Source of the DNA: CALLVY01 sp937899855
Lineage (GTDB): Bacteria; Bacteroidota; Bacteroidia; Chitinophagales; Saprospiraceae
Direction: 5' to 3'
DNA length: 64,000 nt
Assembly (NCBI GenBank): GCA_039820405.1
Contig: JBCBQC010000012.1
Location: 31,364-95,363 of the forward strand
Every line of letters begins with the position of its first letter. Position 1 is the first letter of the stretch. This document shows, piece by piece, positions 44,447-52,525 of this stretch. The notes below the pieces were generated by a model that was not told where the DNA came from, ran no database searches, and was given only the letters and a program-made list of their open reading frames with translations. Made by a program: the position numbers and the translations under genes.

Positions 44447-44818
44447 ATGAGCAAAGATGAGCACAAAGACAAAATTGTAAAGACCTCGAACATTCGCATT
44501 TCCATCGGTCTGAATGAGGAGAAGATGCCGGCCCGGATCAATTGGCAGGCCGAGGACAATCCCACCCACCAGGGCGTACAGGAGTGCAAGGCGATGTTGT
44601 TGTCCCTTTTTGATGCGGATCATCAGGAGACGCTGAAAATCGATTTGTGGACGACCGAGATGCAGGTCAACGAGATGGATCGTTTTGTGTACCAGAGTTT
44701 GCGGGGGATTGCGGAGACGTATTTTCGGGCGACGAACAATAAGGATTTGGCTTCGGATATGCAGCAGTTTGTGCGGTATTTTGGGGAGCAGACGGAGATT
44801 TTGCCGAAGGAGAAGTGA
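44447..44818 (+). CDS. gldC: Gliding motility protein GldC
   Basis: 123 residues from the ATG at 44447. The GldC pattern is visible: TSNIRISIGLNEEKMPARIN, WQAEDNPTHQG, a KAMLLSLFDADHQETLKIDL segment and WTTEMQVNEMDRFVYQSLRG, ending near VRYFGEQTEIL. GldC is a small protein that supports gliding in Flavobacterium; mutants are impaired but not immotile. It has no signal peptide and should be cytoplasmic. It stands alone, apart from other gld genes. Confidence 0.9.
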   Translation: MSKDEHKDKIVKTSNIRISIGLNEEKMPARINWQAEDNPTHQGVQECKAMLLSLFDADHQETLKIDLWTTEMQVNEMDRFVYQSLRGIAETYFRATNNKDLASDMQQFVRYFGEQTEILPKEK

Positions 44819-45106
44819 GGGGGAGGACTGGTGGGGTTGTTTCGCAGAGGTTCCTTTAGGGTCGTAGGAGAGCGGATAAGAGAGAAAAAGTGGAGATTTT
44901 TTTGAGGAAGGTGGTTAAAAGAAAGGGGTTTTTGCGGGCTTTAGTCGGCTGTTTACAAAGTGCTTATGTATTTTTATTTGTCGCAATAATAAATCGCTGG
45001 TCTTTGGGGTTTCACTGATAGGATTACTTTAACGGCTTTTGGCATGTTTTTTTCCGCTTTTTGAGAAACAACCAAAACGGACGGTAGTCCTCGAAAAACA
45101 TCAGCC

Positions 45107-45301
45107 ATGAAAAAGTTTCTCTATTCCACTTCGGCCTATCTGCTCGCTTCCCTACTCGGTATTTCTTTCTATTACGCTTTGGTTCAACTATTTCTATTCC
45201 ACTTTGGATTGGGACTCAGCCTGGTTTCGCTTCTGGTCTTCTTGGTGGTCGTCCTTATCCGCGATAAAGATTTTATTCAGGAGGTAGAAGAAACGCCTTA
45301 G
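45107..45301 (+). CDS. Small membrane protein, two segments
   Basis: 64 residues with two hydrophobic helices (~9-32, and ~34-50 SLVSLLVFLVVVLIRD), and a short acidic tail. No family is recognised. The preceding 288-base gap (44819-45106) shows no gene and no clear terminator. The SRP RNA promoter begins 45 bases downstream. Confidence 0.5.
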   Translation: MKKFLYSTSAYLLASLLGISFYYALVQLFLFHFGLGLSLVSLLVFLVVVLIRDKDFIQEVEETP

Positions 45302-45346
45302 GGTAAAAAAATACGACCCCAAACGGTTTTTTTCCAAAAATAAAGT

Positions 45347-45354
45347 TAATTTTG
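45347..45354 (+). promoter_or_regulatory. TAnnTTTG promoter box for the SRP RNA
   Basis: TAATTTTG ends 5 bases before the paired 5' end of the RNA at 45360, which is the expected distance from a -7 box to a transcription start. This fit supports both calls. Confidence 0.6.
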
Positions 45355-45359
45355 CGACC

Positions 45360-45451
45360 GTGAGGGTCATACGACCAGCTCCCTTCGAACTCCCCCAGGG
45401 CAGAAATGCAGCAAGGGTAGGAGGTTGTAGCGGTGCGATATGATTCCTCAC
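45360..45451 (+). ncRNA. ffs: Signal recognition particle RNA, small (4.5S-type)
   Basis: The conserved SRP domain IV asymmetric-loop region is visible as CCCAGGGCAGAAATGCAGCA (45394-45413) followed by AGGGTAGG, the Bacteroidota form of the CAGG...GAAA...GCAGCA signature that binds Ffh. The ends pair as GTGAGGGTCATA (from 45360) with TATGATTCCTCAC (to 45451), forming the closing helix of a single hairpin of about 92 bases. A CCCTTTTCTTTTT stretch follows as a likely terminator. No gene overlaps it convincingly. Confidence 0.9.
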
Positions 45452-45494
45452 CCTTTTCTTTTTCCATTTTCCCTTTCATTTCCTCGCGATTTTC

Positions 45495-45502
45495 TACCTT
45501 TG
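45495..45502 (+). promoter_or_regulatory. TAnnTTTG promoter box for the transaldolase gene
   Basis: TACCTTTG lies 52 bases before the ATG at 45555, with no closer box; a leader of about 45 bases is implied. Confidence 0.5.
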
Positions 45503-45554
45503 CGTCCAGCGTACTAAGGCTTTTCATTTTTCCACCAAATCACTCCCAACCATC

Positions 45555-46220
45555 ATGAAATTCTTCATCGACACCGCTAATCTCGATCAAATCAAAGAGG
45601 CCCACGACCTGGGTATTTTGGACGGCGTTACCACCAACCCTTCCCTCATGGCCAAAGAGGGCATCTCCGGCGAGGCTAAGGTAATGGCGCACTACAAAGC
45701 CATTTGCGACATCGTGGAAGGCGACGTCAGTGCCGAGGTCATCTCCACCGATTTTGCTGGCATGATCGCCGAGGGGAAAGCACTTGCCGAGATCGCTCCC
45801 AACATTGTGGTCAAGGTGCCGATGATCAAGGATGGGGTCAAAGCCATCAGTTGGTTTACGAGCCACAACATCCGGACCAACTGTACCCTGGTCTTTTCAG
45901 CGGGGCAAGCCATCCTCGCCGCCAAAGCGGGTGCCACCTACCTGTCGCCCTTCATTGGCCGCATCGACGACATCAACTGGGAGGGCATCGATCTGATCCG
46001 ACAAATTGCCGAAATCTACGCCATTCAGCAGTACGATACGGAAATCCTCGCCGCCTCCGTGCGCAACTCCAAGCACATCGTTGATGCCGCCATGGCGGGC
46101 GCCGACATCGTCACCTGCCCCCTGTCTTCTTACCTGGGCCTGCTCAAGCACCCCCTCACCGATATCGGACTGGCCAAATTCCTGGCCGATCACCAAAAGG
46201 CCAATGCCGCCGCGGTGTAA
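45555..46220 (+). CDS. Transaldolase, short TalC/FSA type
   Basis: 221 residues. It opens MKFFIDTANLDQIKEAHDLG, then GVTTNPSLMAKEG (25-37) and the Schiff-base lysine region APNIVVKVPMIKDG with Lys87. TLVFSAGQAILAAKAGATYL, SPFIGRIDD and ILAASVRN complete the pattern. The short form is a ring-like decamer and works as transaldolase in the pentose phosphate pathway or as fructose-6-phosphate aldolase; the two cannot be separated by eye. A long hairpin follows the stop. Confidence 0.93.
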   Translation: MKFFIDTANLDQIKEAHDLGILDGVTTNPSLMAKEGISGEAKVMAHYKAICDIVEGDVSAEVISTDFAGMIAEGKALAEIAPNIVVKVPMIKDGVKAISWFTSHNIRTNCTLVFSAGQAILAAKAGATYLSPFIGRIDDINWEGIDLIRQIAEIYAIQQYDTEILAASVRNSKHIVDAAMAGADIVTCPLSSYLGLLKHPLTDIGLAKFLADHQKANAAAV

Positions 46221-46260
46221 GCTTTGCGCCCGACAGCGCCAACTGGGGCGAGCCCAAGTG

Positions 46261-46298
46261 GTCCCGAATCTTCAGCACGAAGATTCGGGACTCCTTAT
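46261..46298 (+). terminator. Long perfect hairpin after the transaldolase gene
   Basis: GTCCCGAATCTTC (46261-46273) and GAAGATTCGGGAC (46279-46291) form a perfect 13-pair stem with a 5-base loop, then TCCTTATTT. The T tail is weak, and the hairpin lies between convergent genes, so it may work in both directions. Confidence 0.65.
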
Positions 46299-46310
46299 TT
46301 GGGGCATTGT

Positions 46311-47243
46311 CTACTCCAAGCGAAGTAGCTCACCGGTAGTCAAAACAGCTTCTTGCGTACGGATACGATAGTACAAGACGCCTCTAGCGGCTTGTGGAAT
46401 CGTATTGACTTGGAGGGTCTGTCTTCCTTGGACTAACTCGTACCGCTGGTTAAACACCACCTTTCCACCAGTATCGAAGAGTTCTACCCAAGCATGGTTA
46501 TTCCGATCCAATTCTTGCTGATAGTCCAGCTCAAAGGTGAGAAAATCTTTAAAGGGGTTGGGGAAGGTACGTACCTCCAGGCTGGGAGAGGAATGGCGTA
46601 TCCCTTCTATCAGCGGAGGAAGATCACCGCCAAGGCCACAGCCATAGTCAACGGTGACCGAGCGAAACCGGGATACTTGCGAACCATCACAGTAAGAGGT
46701 ATGAGTGACGCTTACCCATGGACAGAGCAGGACCCCCGCGGGCAGCTCAACGGTCAGCGTAGATCCGCTGTAGCCACTAAAGAAGGGAACATTAGTAGCG
46801 TGGTCAACCCCCACTTCCCAATAATAGCTTCCCGGGGTAGCATTGGACGGCGATAAGTGAGCGGTAAAAGTAGTGGGCCTACCCGGGCAGGCCTGTCCTT
46901 GGGTGATGGAAACGGAGGAAGCCGGGATACAATTGGTGGGAATACTAATCGGTTTACACTGGCAACAGGGAGCGGCATTGTGTAGAAAGCGGGTAACACA
47001 CACCTGGCCAGATGAGCCTGGGCTGCCGGTGGCGGTTACATTTACGCTGGAATTCGTATTGCCACCAGCAATACTGAATGGGCCGGTAACGGACCAAAAA
47101 TAGCTTGCGCCCGCTGAGGTAGAATAATTGGCAGAATTCCCATTATTAATGGTACTCGGCCCCCAAATGCTACATTGGGCAAAAGCCTGCGTAGTGAGGA
47201 GAGAACAGCAAAAGAGCAGCAACAAAAAGTTTAGCTTTTTCAT
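46311..47243 (-). CDS. Secreted protein with type A T9SS sorting domain
   Basis: 310 residues from the ATG at 47243, which opens a signal peptide (LNFLLLLFCCSLLTTQAFAQ). The body is rich in Ser, Thr and Cys (about ten cysteines, including CCQCK) with PKD/Ig-like patches (SYFWSVTGPF, GSYYWEVGVDHATN). The C-terminal ~85 residues are a type A sorting domain: LEVRTFPNPFKDFLTFEL, then WVELFDTGGKVVF and GVLYYRIRTQEAVLTTGELL. The cargo should be cut and anchored or released at the surface by the type IX system. Its activity is unknown. Upstream sequence is AT-rich. Confidence 0.85.
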   Translation of the reverse strand: MKKLNFLLLLFCCSLLTTQAFAQCSIWGPSTINNGNSANYSTSAGASYFWSVTGPFSIAGGNTNSSVNVTATGSPGSSGQVCVTRFLHNAAPCCQCKPISIPTNCIPASSVSITQGQACPGRPTTFTAHLSPSNATPGSYYWEVGVDHATNVPFFSGYSGSTLTVELPAGVLLCPWVSVTHTSYCDGSQVSRFRSVTVDYGCGLGGDLPPLIEGIRHSSPSLEVRTFPNPFKDFLTFELDYQQELDRNNHAWVELFDTGGKVVFNQRYELVQGRQTLQVNTIPQAARGVLYYRIRTQEAVLTTGELLRLE

Positions 47244-47409
47244 AAGTAAAATTTTATGAATAAAGGGGTTAAAAATACTTAGAGCTAATCTATGATGTGC
47301 TTGCGTGTACACAATATAATAAAATTGGGTACATTTTAGGTGTTTTCGTAGCAAAATTGTTATTAATGGTAGGTGAACGCTTGGTCACCCTTTAGCCCCA
47401 TATCTTCCC

Positions 47410-48285
47410 TCAACTACTGAGGCGCTCCAAGGTCATCTCAATCAAGCGTTCTACCGTCCGTTGGGGGTGGGGGCTAAAGGTTTGGTCGACCCGGTTGGCG
47501 AGCAGGGCGTTGAGGCTGAGGGCGCGGTGGCCCAGTAGGCGAGCCAGGCCGTAGATGCCCGCCGTTTCCATCTCAAAATTGGTGATTCGCCAGGACTCGT
47601 AGCGAAAGCCCCGCAGGTGTGGTAAGAGGTCGGGCTGTTGGGAGGGCAGCCGCAGCTGGCGCCCCTGGGGGGCGTAGAAGCCGGAACATGTGGCGGTGAT
47701 GCCGGTGGGAAAATCGTAGGCGATCTCTTGACGCAGTGTCTCCGATCCGCCCACCAGGTAGGGACGGAGGGGAAAACCAAAGCCCTGGCCGGCATGACGC
47801 ATCAGCTCCAACTGGATCAGGGTCTCCTCCGCGTTGTTCGCAAGCGAGTAGTAATGTAGCAGTCCCTCTAGCCCCAGCCCGTAGCCACTGGCCAGGTAGC
47901 TGTCGACGGGCAAATCCGGCTGCAAGCTCCCCGAAGTACCAATGCGGATCAAGTCCAGTTGGGTCAATTCGCTTTTGACCTGCCGACTCCGCAGATCGAT
48001 GTTGAACAGGGCATCCAATTCGTTGAGGACAATGTCGATGTTATCCGTTCCAATACCCGTCGACACCACGCTAAGCCGGCGGTCATTCCGCCAACCCGTA
48101 TGCGTCACAAACTCGCGTTTTTGTACCCGTTCTTCAATCCGATCAAAATGCCGAGAGACGAGCGGTACCCGCTCGGGATCACCGACCAGGATAATGGTGG
48201 GGGCCACTTGTTCGGGGTGCAGGTGGAGATGGTAAATGCTCCCGTCGGGGTGCAAAATCAATTCGGAAGGGGAGAGGCTGGGCAT
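47410..48285 (-). CDS. Nucleoside phosphorylase (uridine phosphorylase-like)
   Basis: 291 residues from the ATG at 48285. The phosphorylase pattern is visible as TIILVGDPERVPLVSRHFDR near residue 30-49, RLSVVSTGIGTDNIDIVLNE, LIRIGTSGSLQPDLPVDSYL and the base/ribose site NFEMETAGIYGLARLLGH. It cleaves nucleosides with phosphate in salvage. The MET and GTSG motifs fit the uridine phosphorylase group, but purine activity is not excluded. It is divergent from the ArsC-like gene. Confidence 0.88.
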   Translation of the reverse strand: MPSLSPSELILHPDGSIYHLHLHPEQVAPTIILVGDPERVPLVSRHFDRIEERVQKREFVTHTGWRNDRRLSVVSTGIGTDNIDIVLNELDALFNIDLRSRQVKSELTQLDLIRIGTSGSLQPDLPVDSYLASGYGLGLEGLLHYYSLANNAEETLIQLELMRHAGQGFGFPLRPYLVGGSETLRQEIAYDFPTGITATCSGFYAPQGRQLRLPSQQPDLLPHLRGFRYESWRITNFEMETAGIYGLARLLGHRALSLNALLANRVDQTFSPHPQRTVERLIEMTLERLSS

Positions 48286-48370
48286 CAATGTAAAGTTTAG
48301 GTAAGGAGCGGAGAGCGGTCTTGGACATCCCAACAAATCTCCTTAACATTGCTAAAATTGACCGTAAAAT

Positions 48371-48724
48371 ATGAAAAAAATCTATCACTTATCGTCCTGC
48401 TCGACCTGTAAGCGCATTATTGGAGAGCTGGGGGATGGAGCGGGTTTTGAGCTCCAAAACATCAAGGAGGAACCCCTTACGGCCGAGCAGTTGGAGGAGA
48501 TGTGGGCCAAGGTGGGATCTTACGAAGCCCTCTTTAGTCGCCGCGCCATGAAATTCCGGGCTCGCGGGCTCCACGAACGCCAGCTGAGCGAAACGGATTA
48601 CCGCGATTTGATCCTCGAAGAATACACCTTCCTCAAACGTCCGGTCATCTTTATCGACGACGAAATCTTTGTAGGCAACTCCAAAAAAGTAGTTGCCGCC
48701 GCGGTGGCCAAATTGAGCGCCTAG
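48371..48724 (+). CDS. ArsC/Spx family thioredoxin-fold protein
   Basis: 117 residues. It opens KKIYHLSSCSTCKRI with a Cys10-x-x-Cys13 pair, as in arsenate-reductase-like and Spx-like proteins, and later has FIDDEIFVGNSKKVVAAAVA. The RP-V-I-F motif KRPVIFIDDEIF matches the cis-proline region of ArsC. No arsenic-resistance genes are adjacent, so a true arsenate reductase role is doubtful; a redox role is as likely. hemF starts 55 bases downstream. Confidence 0.85.
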   Translation: MKKIYHLSSCSTCKRIIGELGDGAGFELQNIKEEPLTAEQLEEMWAKVGSYEALFSRRAMKFRARGLHERQLSETDYRDLILEEYTFLKRPVIFIDDEIFVGNSKKVVAAAVAKLSA

Positions 48725-48778
48725 CTCCAAGTAGCCCGCCACTCGTTTTACTTTTATCAACCATTAATACATTGATCC

Positions 48779-49669
48779 ATGTTGAGTAAAGAAACAATTG
48801 CCGACTGGTTCCGCGGACTGCAGGACCGGATCTGCGCGGCCCTGGAAGCTGCCGATGGTGGGGGTACTTTTGCCGAAGACCAGTGGGAACGCCCCGAAGG
48901 CGGTGGTGGTCGCTCGCGCGTACTGCAAGGAGCAGTCATCGAAAAGGGAGGCGTCAACTTTTCGGCGGTTCACGGTCCCATGCCTGACAAAATTTCCAAA
49001 GCCCTCGGCTTGGCCGATACCGACTTCTTCGCCACCGGCGTTTCCATCGTGCTGCATCCCCACAGCCCCCGGGTCCCCATCATCCACATGAACGTCCGCT
49101 ACTTCGAAACCTCCCAGGGCCCCTGGTGGTTTGGCGGCGGCATCGACCTGACCCCCATCTACGTCGTGGAGGAGGACGCGCGCTATTTTCACCGCCAGCT
49201 CCAGATGATTTGCGACAAGCACCAGGAACGCTACTATCCTTGGTTCAAACAGTGGGCCGATGATTACTTCTTCCTCAAGCACCGCGATGAGACCCGCGGT
49301 ATCGGTGGCATTTTCTTTGACCGTCTGAATGATGAAGAGGAAAAAAGCCAGGAAGAACTCTTTGCTTTTGTCCAGGACGTTGGGGATGCTTTTGCCCCCA
49401 TTTACACCGAACTGATCAACCGCCACCGCGACGAGGCTTACACCGAGCGCGAGAAGGAATGGCAACTCCTACGCCGGGGGCGCTACGTCGAATTCAATCT
49501 GGTGTGGGATAAGGGAACGCGTTTTGGCTTGGATACCAACGGTCGGACGGAGTCCATTCTGATGAGCATGCCCCCACAGGCGCACTGGGTGTACAACCGA
49601 CCCCCCGAAGCGGGCACGGCGGAAGCGGCTACCCAGGCTTGGTTACGCAAGGGCGTCGAATGGGTTTAA
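48779..49669 (+). CDS. hemF: Aerobic coproporphyrinogen III oxidase
   Basis: 296 residues. Conserved HemF stretches are visible in order: GGRSRVLQGAVIEKGGVNFS, GVSIVLHPHSPRVPIIHMNV, RYFETSQGPWWFGGGIDLTP, KHRDETRGIGGIFFDRLND, and the C-terminal GRYVEFNLVWDKGTRFGL, then SILMSMPPQAHWVYN. The enzyme decarboxylates coproporphyrinogen III to protoporphyrinogen IX using oxygen, in heme synthesis, which fits an aerobic organism. The frame is complete with all conserved His and Asp residues visible. Confidence 0.96.
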   Translation: MLSKETIADWFRGLQDRICAALEAADGGGTFAEDQWERPEGGGGRSRVLQGAVIEKGGVNFSAVHGPMPDKISKALGLADTDFFATGVSIVLHPHSPRVPIIHMNVRYFETSQGPWWFGGGIDLTPIYVVEEDARYFHRQLQMICDKHQERYYPWFKQWADDYFFLKHRDETRGIGGIFFDRLNDEEEKSQEELFAFVQDVGDAFAPIYTELINRHRDEAYTEREKEWQLLRRGRYVEFNLVWDKGTRFGLDTNGRTESILMSMPPQAHWVYNRPPEAGTAEAATQAWLRKGVEWV

Positions 49670-49670
49670 A

Positions 49671-50153
49671 CTATTCGCAGATCAGGAAAATGGGATCGGT
49701 AACGATGGTATTGCTCTTGTTGCCCGCCCGATCGACGATGTAAATTTCAAATTGCAGGGTATCGATCGGATAATCGTCGAAGGGCATGCAAATCTGATTG
49801 CGCTCGGGATGGATACAACAAGCCGTAAAAGCTTGGATCGAAATTTCTCCGGAGATGCCATTGCCCGCCCCCTGTACGGGAACGAAAGGAATGCTAAAGG
49901 TAGAGGCTTCAAATCCGGTACGGAGGTCGGTGCGAAAAACGCTGGCTTGATTGTTCATGTCCCCCAGGTCGCCATCTCCATCGGTGTAGGTAAAGGTGAT
50001 GGTCAGCGAATCCGTATTCAAATTGCCCTGGGGAAGGCTATTTCTGGACAGCGACTTGAACTCGATCACGGGCTGGACGGGATAATTCGGGGGTTTGGTA
50101 CAGGCCAGGATGGTACTGATGGCGAGAAAACAGGTAAATTTGAGCCAGTTCAT
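49671..50153 (-). CDS. Hypothetical lipoprotein
   Basis: 160 residues. The signal peptide ends with a lipobox (STILAC, Cys18). The rest is beta-rich, with LTITFTYTDGDGDLGD, an acidic DxDxD-like calcium-binding-looking loop, and IDTLQFEIYIVDRAGNKSNT, resembling one Ig-like or cadherin-like domain that is frequent in Bacteroidota lipoproteins. Function is unknown. The stop is 1 base from the hemF stop on the opposite strand. Confidence 0.7.
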   Translation of the reverse strand: MNWLKFTCFLAISTILACTKPPNYPVQPVIEFKSLSRNSLPQGNLNTDSLTITFTYTDGDGDLGDMNNQASVFRTDLRTGFEASTFSIPFVPVQGAGNGISGEISIQAFTACCIHPERNQICMPFDDYPIDTLQFEIYIVDRAGNKSNTIVTDPIFLICE

Positions 50154-50227
50154 ATTTCTTTAGTTTCACTACCTTTTATCAACGCTGCAAAAGGTGATTT
50201 TAGTTTAGTCTAATTCATAATCCGCCA

Positions 50228-51220
50228 ATGGGCGACCGCAATCAACTCAAAAACGCTATCCTCCGGGTCGATGCTGCTTCTTTTGAAGCGACGGCGCTGG
50301 CCGTATTTCGCTACCAGGCCCGGTACAACCCATTGTACGCACGCTACCTGTCTTTGTTGGGGCGCAAGGTGGCGGAGGTGGAGCGGCTAGCGCAGATTCC
50401 CCATCTCCCCATCGGTCTGTTCAAAAATCGTGCAATTCAAACGGGCGATTGGACCGCCGAGGTCGTATTTACCAGCAGCGGTACGACGGGAGCGCAGACG
50501 AGCCGCCATTTTATCCGGGATCTGGCCTTTTACGAGGCCATTTGCGAGCGTGGCTTTCGCCAATTTTACCCGCCCCTGGACGACTACTGCCTGCTGGCCC
50601 TGCTGCCCTCTTATTTGGAACGCAGTGGGTCCTCACTGGTTTACATGGTCCAGCATTTTATGCGCTTTAGTCGGCCCGAGAGCGGTTTCTTTCTACACGA
50701 TACGGAAGCATTGGTACAACGGCTGGCGGCGTGTCGCCGCCGGGGTATTCCGGTTCTGTTGATGGGGGTCAGCTTTGCCCTGCTCGATTTGGCGGAGCGA
50801 TTTGCGTTGGACCTGGAGGGGGTACGGGTGGTGGAAACGGGGGGAATGAAGGGGCGACGCCGGGAGTTGACCCGGGCGGAATTGCACGCGACCTTGCGCC
50901 GGGGCTTGGGCATACCTGAGGTGCATTCGGAGTACGGGATGACGGAATTGTTGTCGCAGGCTTGGTCGCGGGGGAAGGGGATTTTTGAGGCGGCGCCTAC
51001 GATGCGGGTGAGCCTGCGGGAGGTGACCGATCCCTTTGCCCAGCCGGGCTGGGGGCGCGTCGGGGCGATCAACATCTGCGATCTGGGCAATCTGGACAGC
51101 ATTAGTTTTATCGCTACGGATGATTTGGGGCGTCAGTGGGAAGACGGACGTTTTGAGGTGCTGGGGCGTCTGGACGGGAGTGACGTGAGGGGGTGTAATT
51201 TGCTGCTGGGGGAGGAATAA
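50228..51220 (+). CDS. LuxE-like acyl-protein synthetase
   Basis: 330 residues. The adenylate-forming motif is VVFTSSGTTGAQTSRHF (~79-95), followed by VVETGGMKGRRRELTRAEL and VHSEYGMTELLSQAW, as in LuxE and related long-chain-fatty-acid-protein ligases. LuxE activates fatty acids as acyl-AMP and passes them to a reductase to make aldehydes in luminous bacteria. No luxA, luxB, luxC or luxD gene is present here, so a luminescence role is not supported. In Bacteroidota similar stand-alone genes are common and of unknown product. Confidence 0.82.
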   Translation: MGDRNQLKNAILRVDAASFEATALAVFRYQARYNPLYARYLSLLGRKVAEVERLAQIPHLPIGLFKNRAIQTGDWTAEVVFTSSGTTGAQTSRHFIRDLAFYEAICERGFRQFYPPLDDYCLLALLPSYLERSGSSLVYMVQHFMRFSRPESGFFLHDTEALVQRLAACRRRGIPVLLMGVSFALLDLAERFALDLEGVRVVETGGMKGRRRELTRAELHATLRRGLGIPEVHSEYGMTELLSQAWSRGKGIFEAAPTMRVSLREVTDPFAQPGWGRVGAINICDLGNLDSISFIATDDLGRQWEDGRFEVLGRLDGSDVRGCNLLLGEE

Positions 51221-51247
51221 AAAAAGCCAAGGTAAAGACCTTGGCTT
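51218..51247 (-). terminator. Terminator after the V/E/K-repeat gene
   Basis: AAGCCAAGGT (51224-51233) and ACCTTGGCTT (51238-51247) form a perfect 10-pair stem with a 4-base loop. On the minus strand it is followed by a run of about seven T; on the plus strand the tail is weak, so the direction is toward the minus-strand gene. Confidence 0.85.
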
Positions 51248-51253
51248 GGGGAA

Positions 51254-52306
51254 TTAAAATTTGCCGCCGTCGAGCCCTTTTTGGTAGGCTTTTAGTTCAT
51301 CGAACTTGCCGTCGGCGGCTAGTAGTGCCTGTTGTGGCCAAGAGCTGGGGTCGTGCACCTTGTAGCGCTCCCCACCCTCGGTCAGTAGAATTTCGCGAAT
51401 CTCCTCGGCGGTCATCTGGGATAAGATGCGCCAAGTGCGGAGCCCCGCTTTTTTAAGAATGCTTTCGATCTTAGGACCAATGCCTTCGATAAGGCGGAGG
51501 TTGTCCTCCTTGGTCTCTCCGATCAGGTTGGTTAAGACACCACTATCCGTTGGCTTCCGGGAGTCGACCCTGGGGTCATCATCGGCCGGAACACTATCTT
51601 CTTCGGAAGACGTAAGGGGCCGGGGCCCCACCGCTTTTTCCCGAATGACTTCTACTTGTTTGATCACCTCGACCTCCCGAATGATTTCTACGGGCACCTC
51701 CTTGATGATCTCCACGATTTTGGGCACCTCCACTTCTTTGACCACCTCTACCGGCACTTCCCGAATGACCTCGACCTCCTGAATGATCGGCACCTCCTTC
51801 ACCACTTCCACCTCCCGGATCACCTCCACTTCTTTGACCACCTCTATCGGTACCTCTTTGATCACTTCAATCTCCTTGATGACCTCCACCGTTTCGACCA
51901 CCGGCACTTCCCTGACGATCTCCACCTCCTTGATCACTTCCTTGACCTGGACCACGGGCACTTCTTTGGTGACCTCAACCGTTCGAATTACTTCCGTTTC
52001 CCGGACCGGTTCCGCGGGAATACCGCCGTCTGGGGAGGGGCCCTGCTGGAGCTGCGCTTTTAGTTGCTTGTGGTTGGAAAGCAATTGCGTGAAATTGGCC
52101 TGTGTGGCCCGATAGGTGTTGGTGGTTTTTTCGAGCTGATCCTGTAGCGCGTTGATTTTTCTCCGTTGGTCCTCCACTTGAGCCCCATACCGGGACTGAC
52201 TGACAAAGTACCAGAGCAGCAAACCCAGTAAGAAGGCACCCAACATCCACAGGAAGGCGGGCAAGCCACATTCCAATAAGGAAAACGCTAAAATGACCGC
52301 TAGCAT
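51254..52306 (-). CDS. Membrane protein with V/E/K hexad repeats and L21-like HhH C-terminus
   Basis: 350 residues from the ATG at 52306, preceded by an AT-rich stretch; an upstream in-frame ATG at 52342 is the alternative. A membrane hairpin (~1-36) leads to a coiled coil (~40-85). Residues ~105-230 are low-complexity, with units such as VIKEVE, VVKEVP and VIREVE repeated about twenty times at a six-residue period. The last ~80 residues (LIEGIGPKIESILKKAGLRT, RYKVHDPSSWPQQALLA) closely resemble the helix-hairpin-helix extension carried by Bacteroidota ribosomal protein L21. Function is unknown; a structural tether to RNA or DNA at the membrane is conceivable. Confidence 0.75.
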   Translation of the reverse strand: MLAVILAFSLLECGLPAFLWMLGAFLLGLLLWYFVSQSRYGAQVEDQRRKINALQDQLEKTTNTYRATQANFTQLLSNHKQLKAQLQQGPSPDGGIPAEPVRETEVIRTVEVTKEVPVVQVKEVIKEVEIVREVPVVETVEVIKEIEVIKEVPIEVVKEVEVIREVEVVKEVPIIQEVEVIREVPVEVVKEVEVPKIVEIIKEVPVEIIREVEVIKQVEVIREKAVGPRPLTSSEEDSVPADDDPRVDSRKPTDSGVLTNLIGETKEDNLRLIEGIGPKIESILKKAGLRTWRILSQMTAEEIREILLTEGGERYKVHDPSSWPQQALLAADGKFDELKAYQKGLDGGKF

Positions 52307-52525
52307 GATCAAATTTAAATCTTTTTCACAAAACGTAGGCATCTTGGGCCACTCTTTTCCCCGTCTTGACGCTGCGCCCCCCTTCGTTTGAGGAAAGATC
52401 CCACGATTGGGGCTGGGGTAAAACGACCGCCCCCAGTAGGAGGATTCTGATTCGCCCGCACCCCAGCTCCAAAACTTTTGGGGGGGAACTAGGGCCAAGA
52501 TGGGGGAATTTGTATTTTTACTACC

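Noticed and set aside
45273..45527. 84-codon open frame on the minus strand
   Set aside because: It runs across the SRP RNA gene and its flanks, with a composition explained by that RNA.
50228..51220. Bioluminescence operon
   Set aside because: Only a LuxE-like gene is present; no luxA, luxB, luxC or luxD is nearby.
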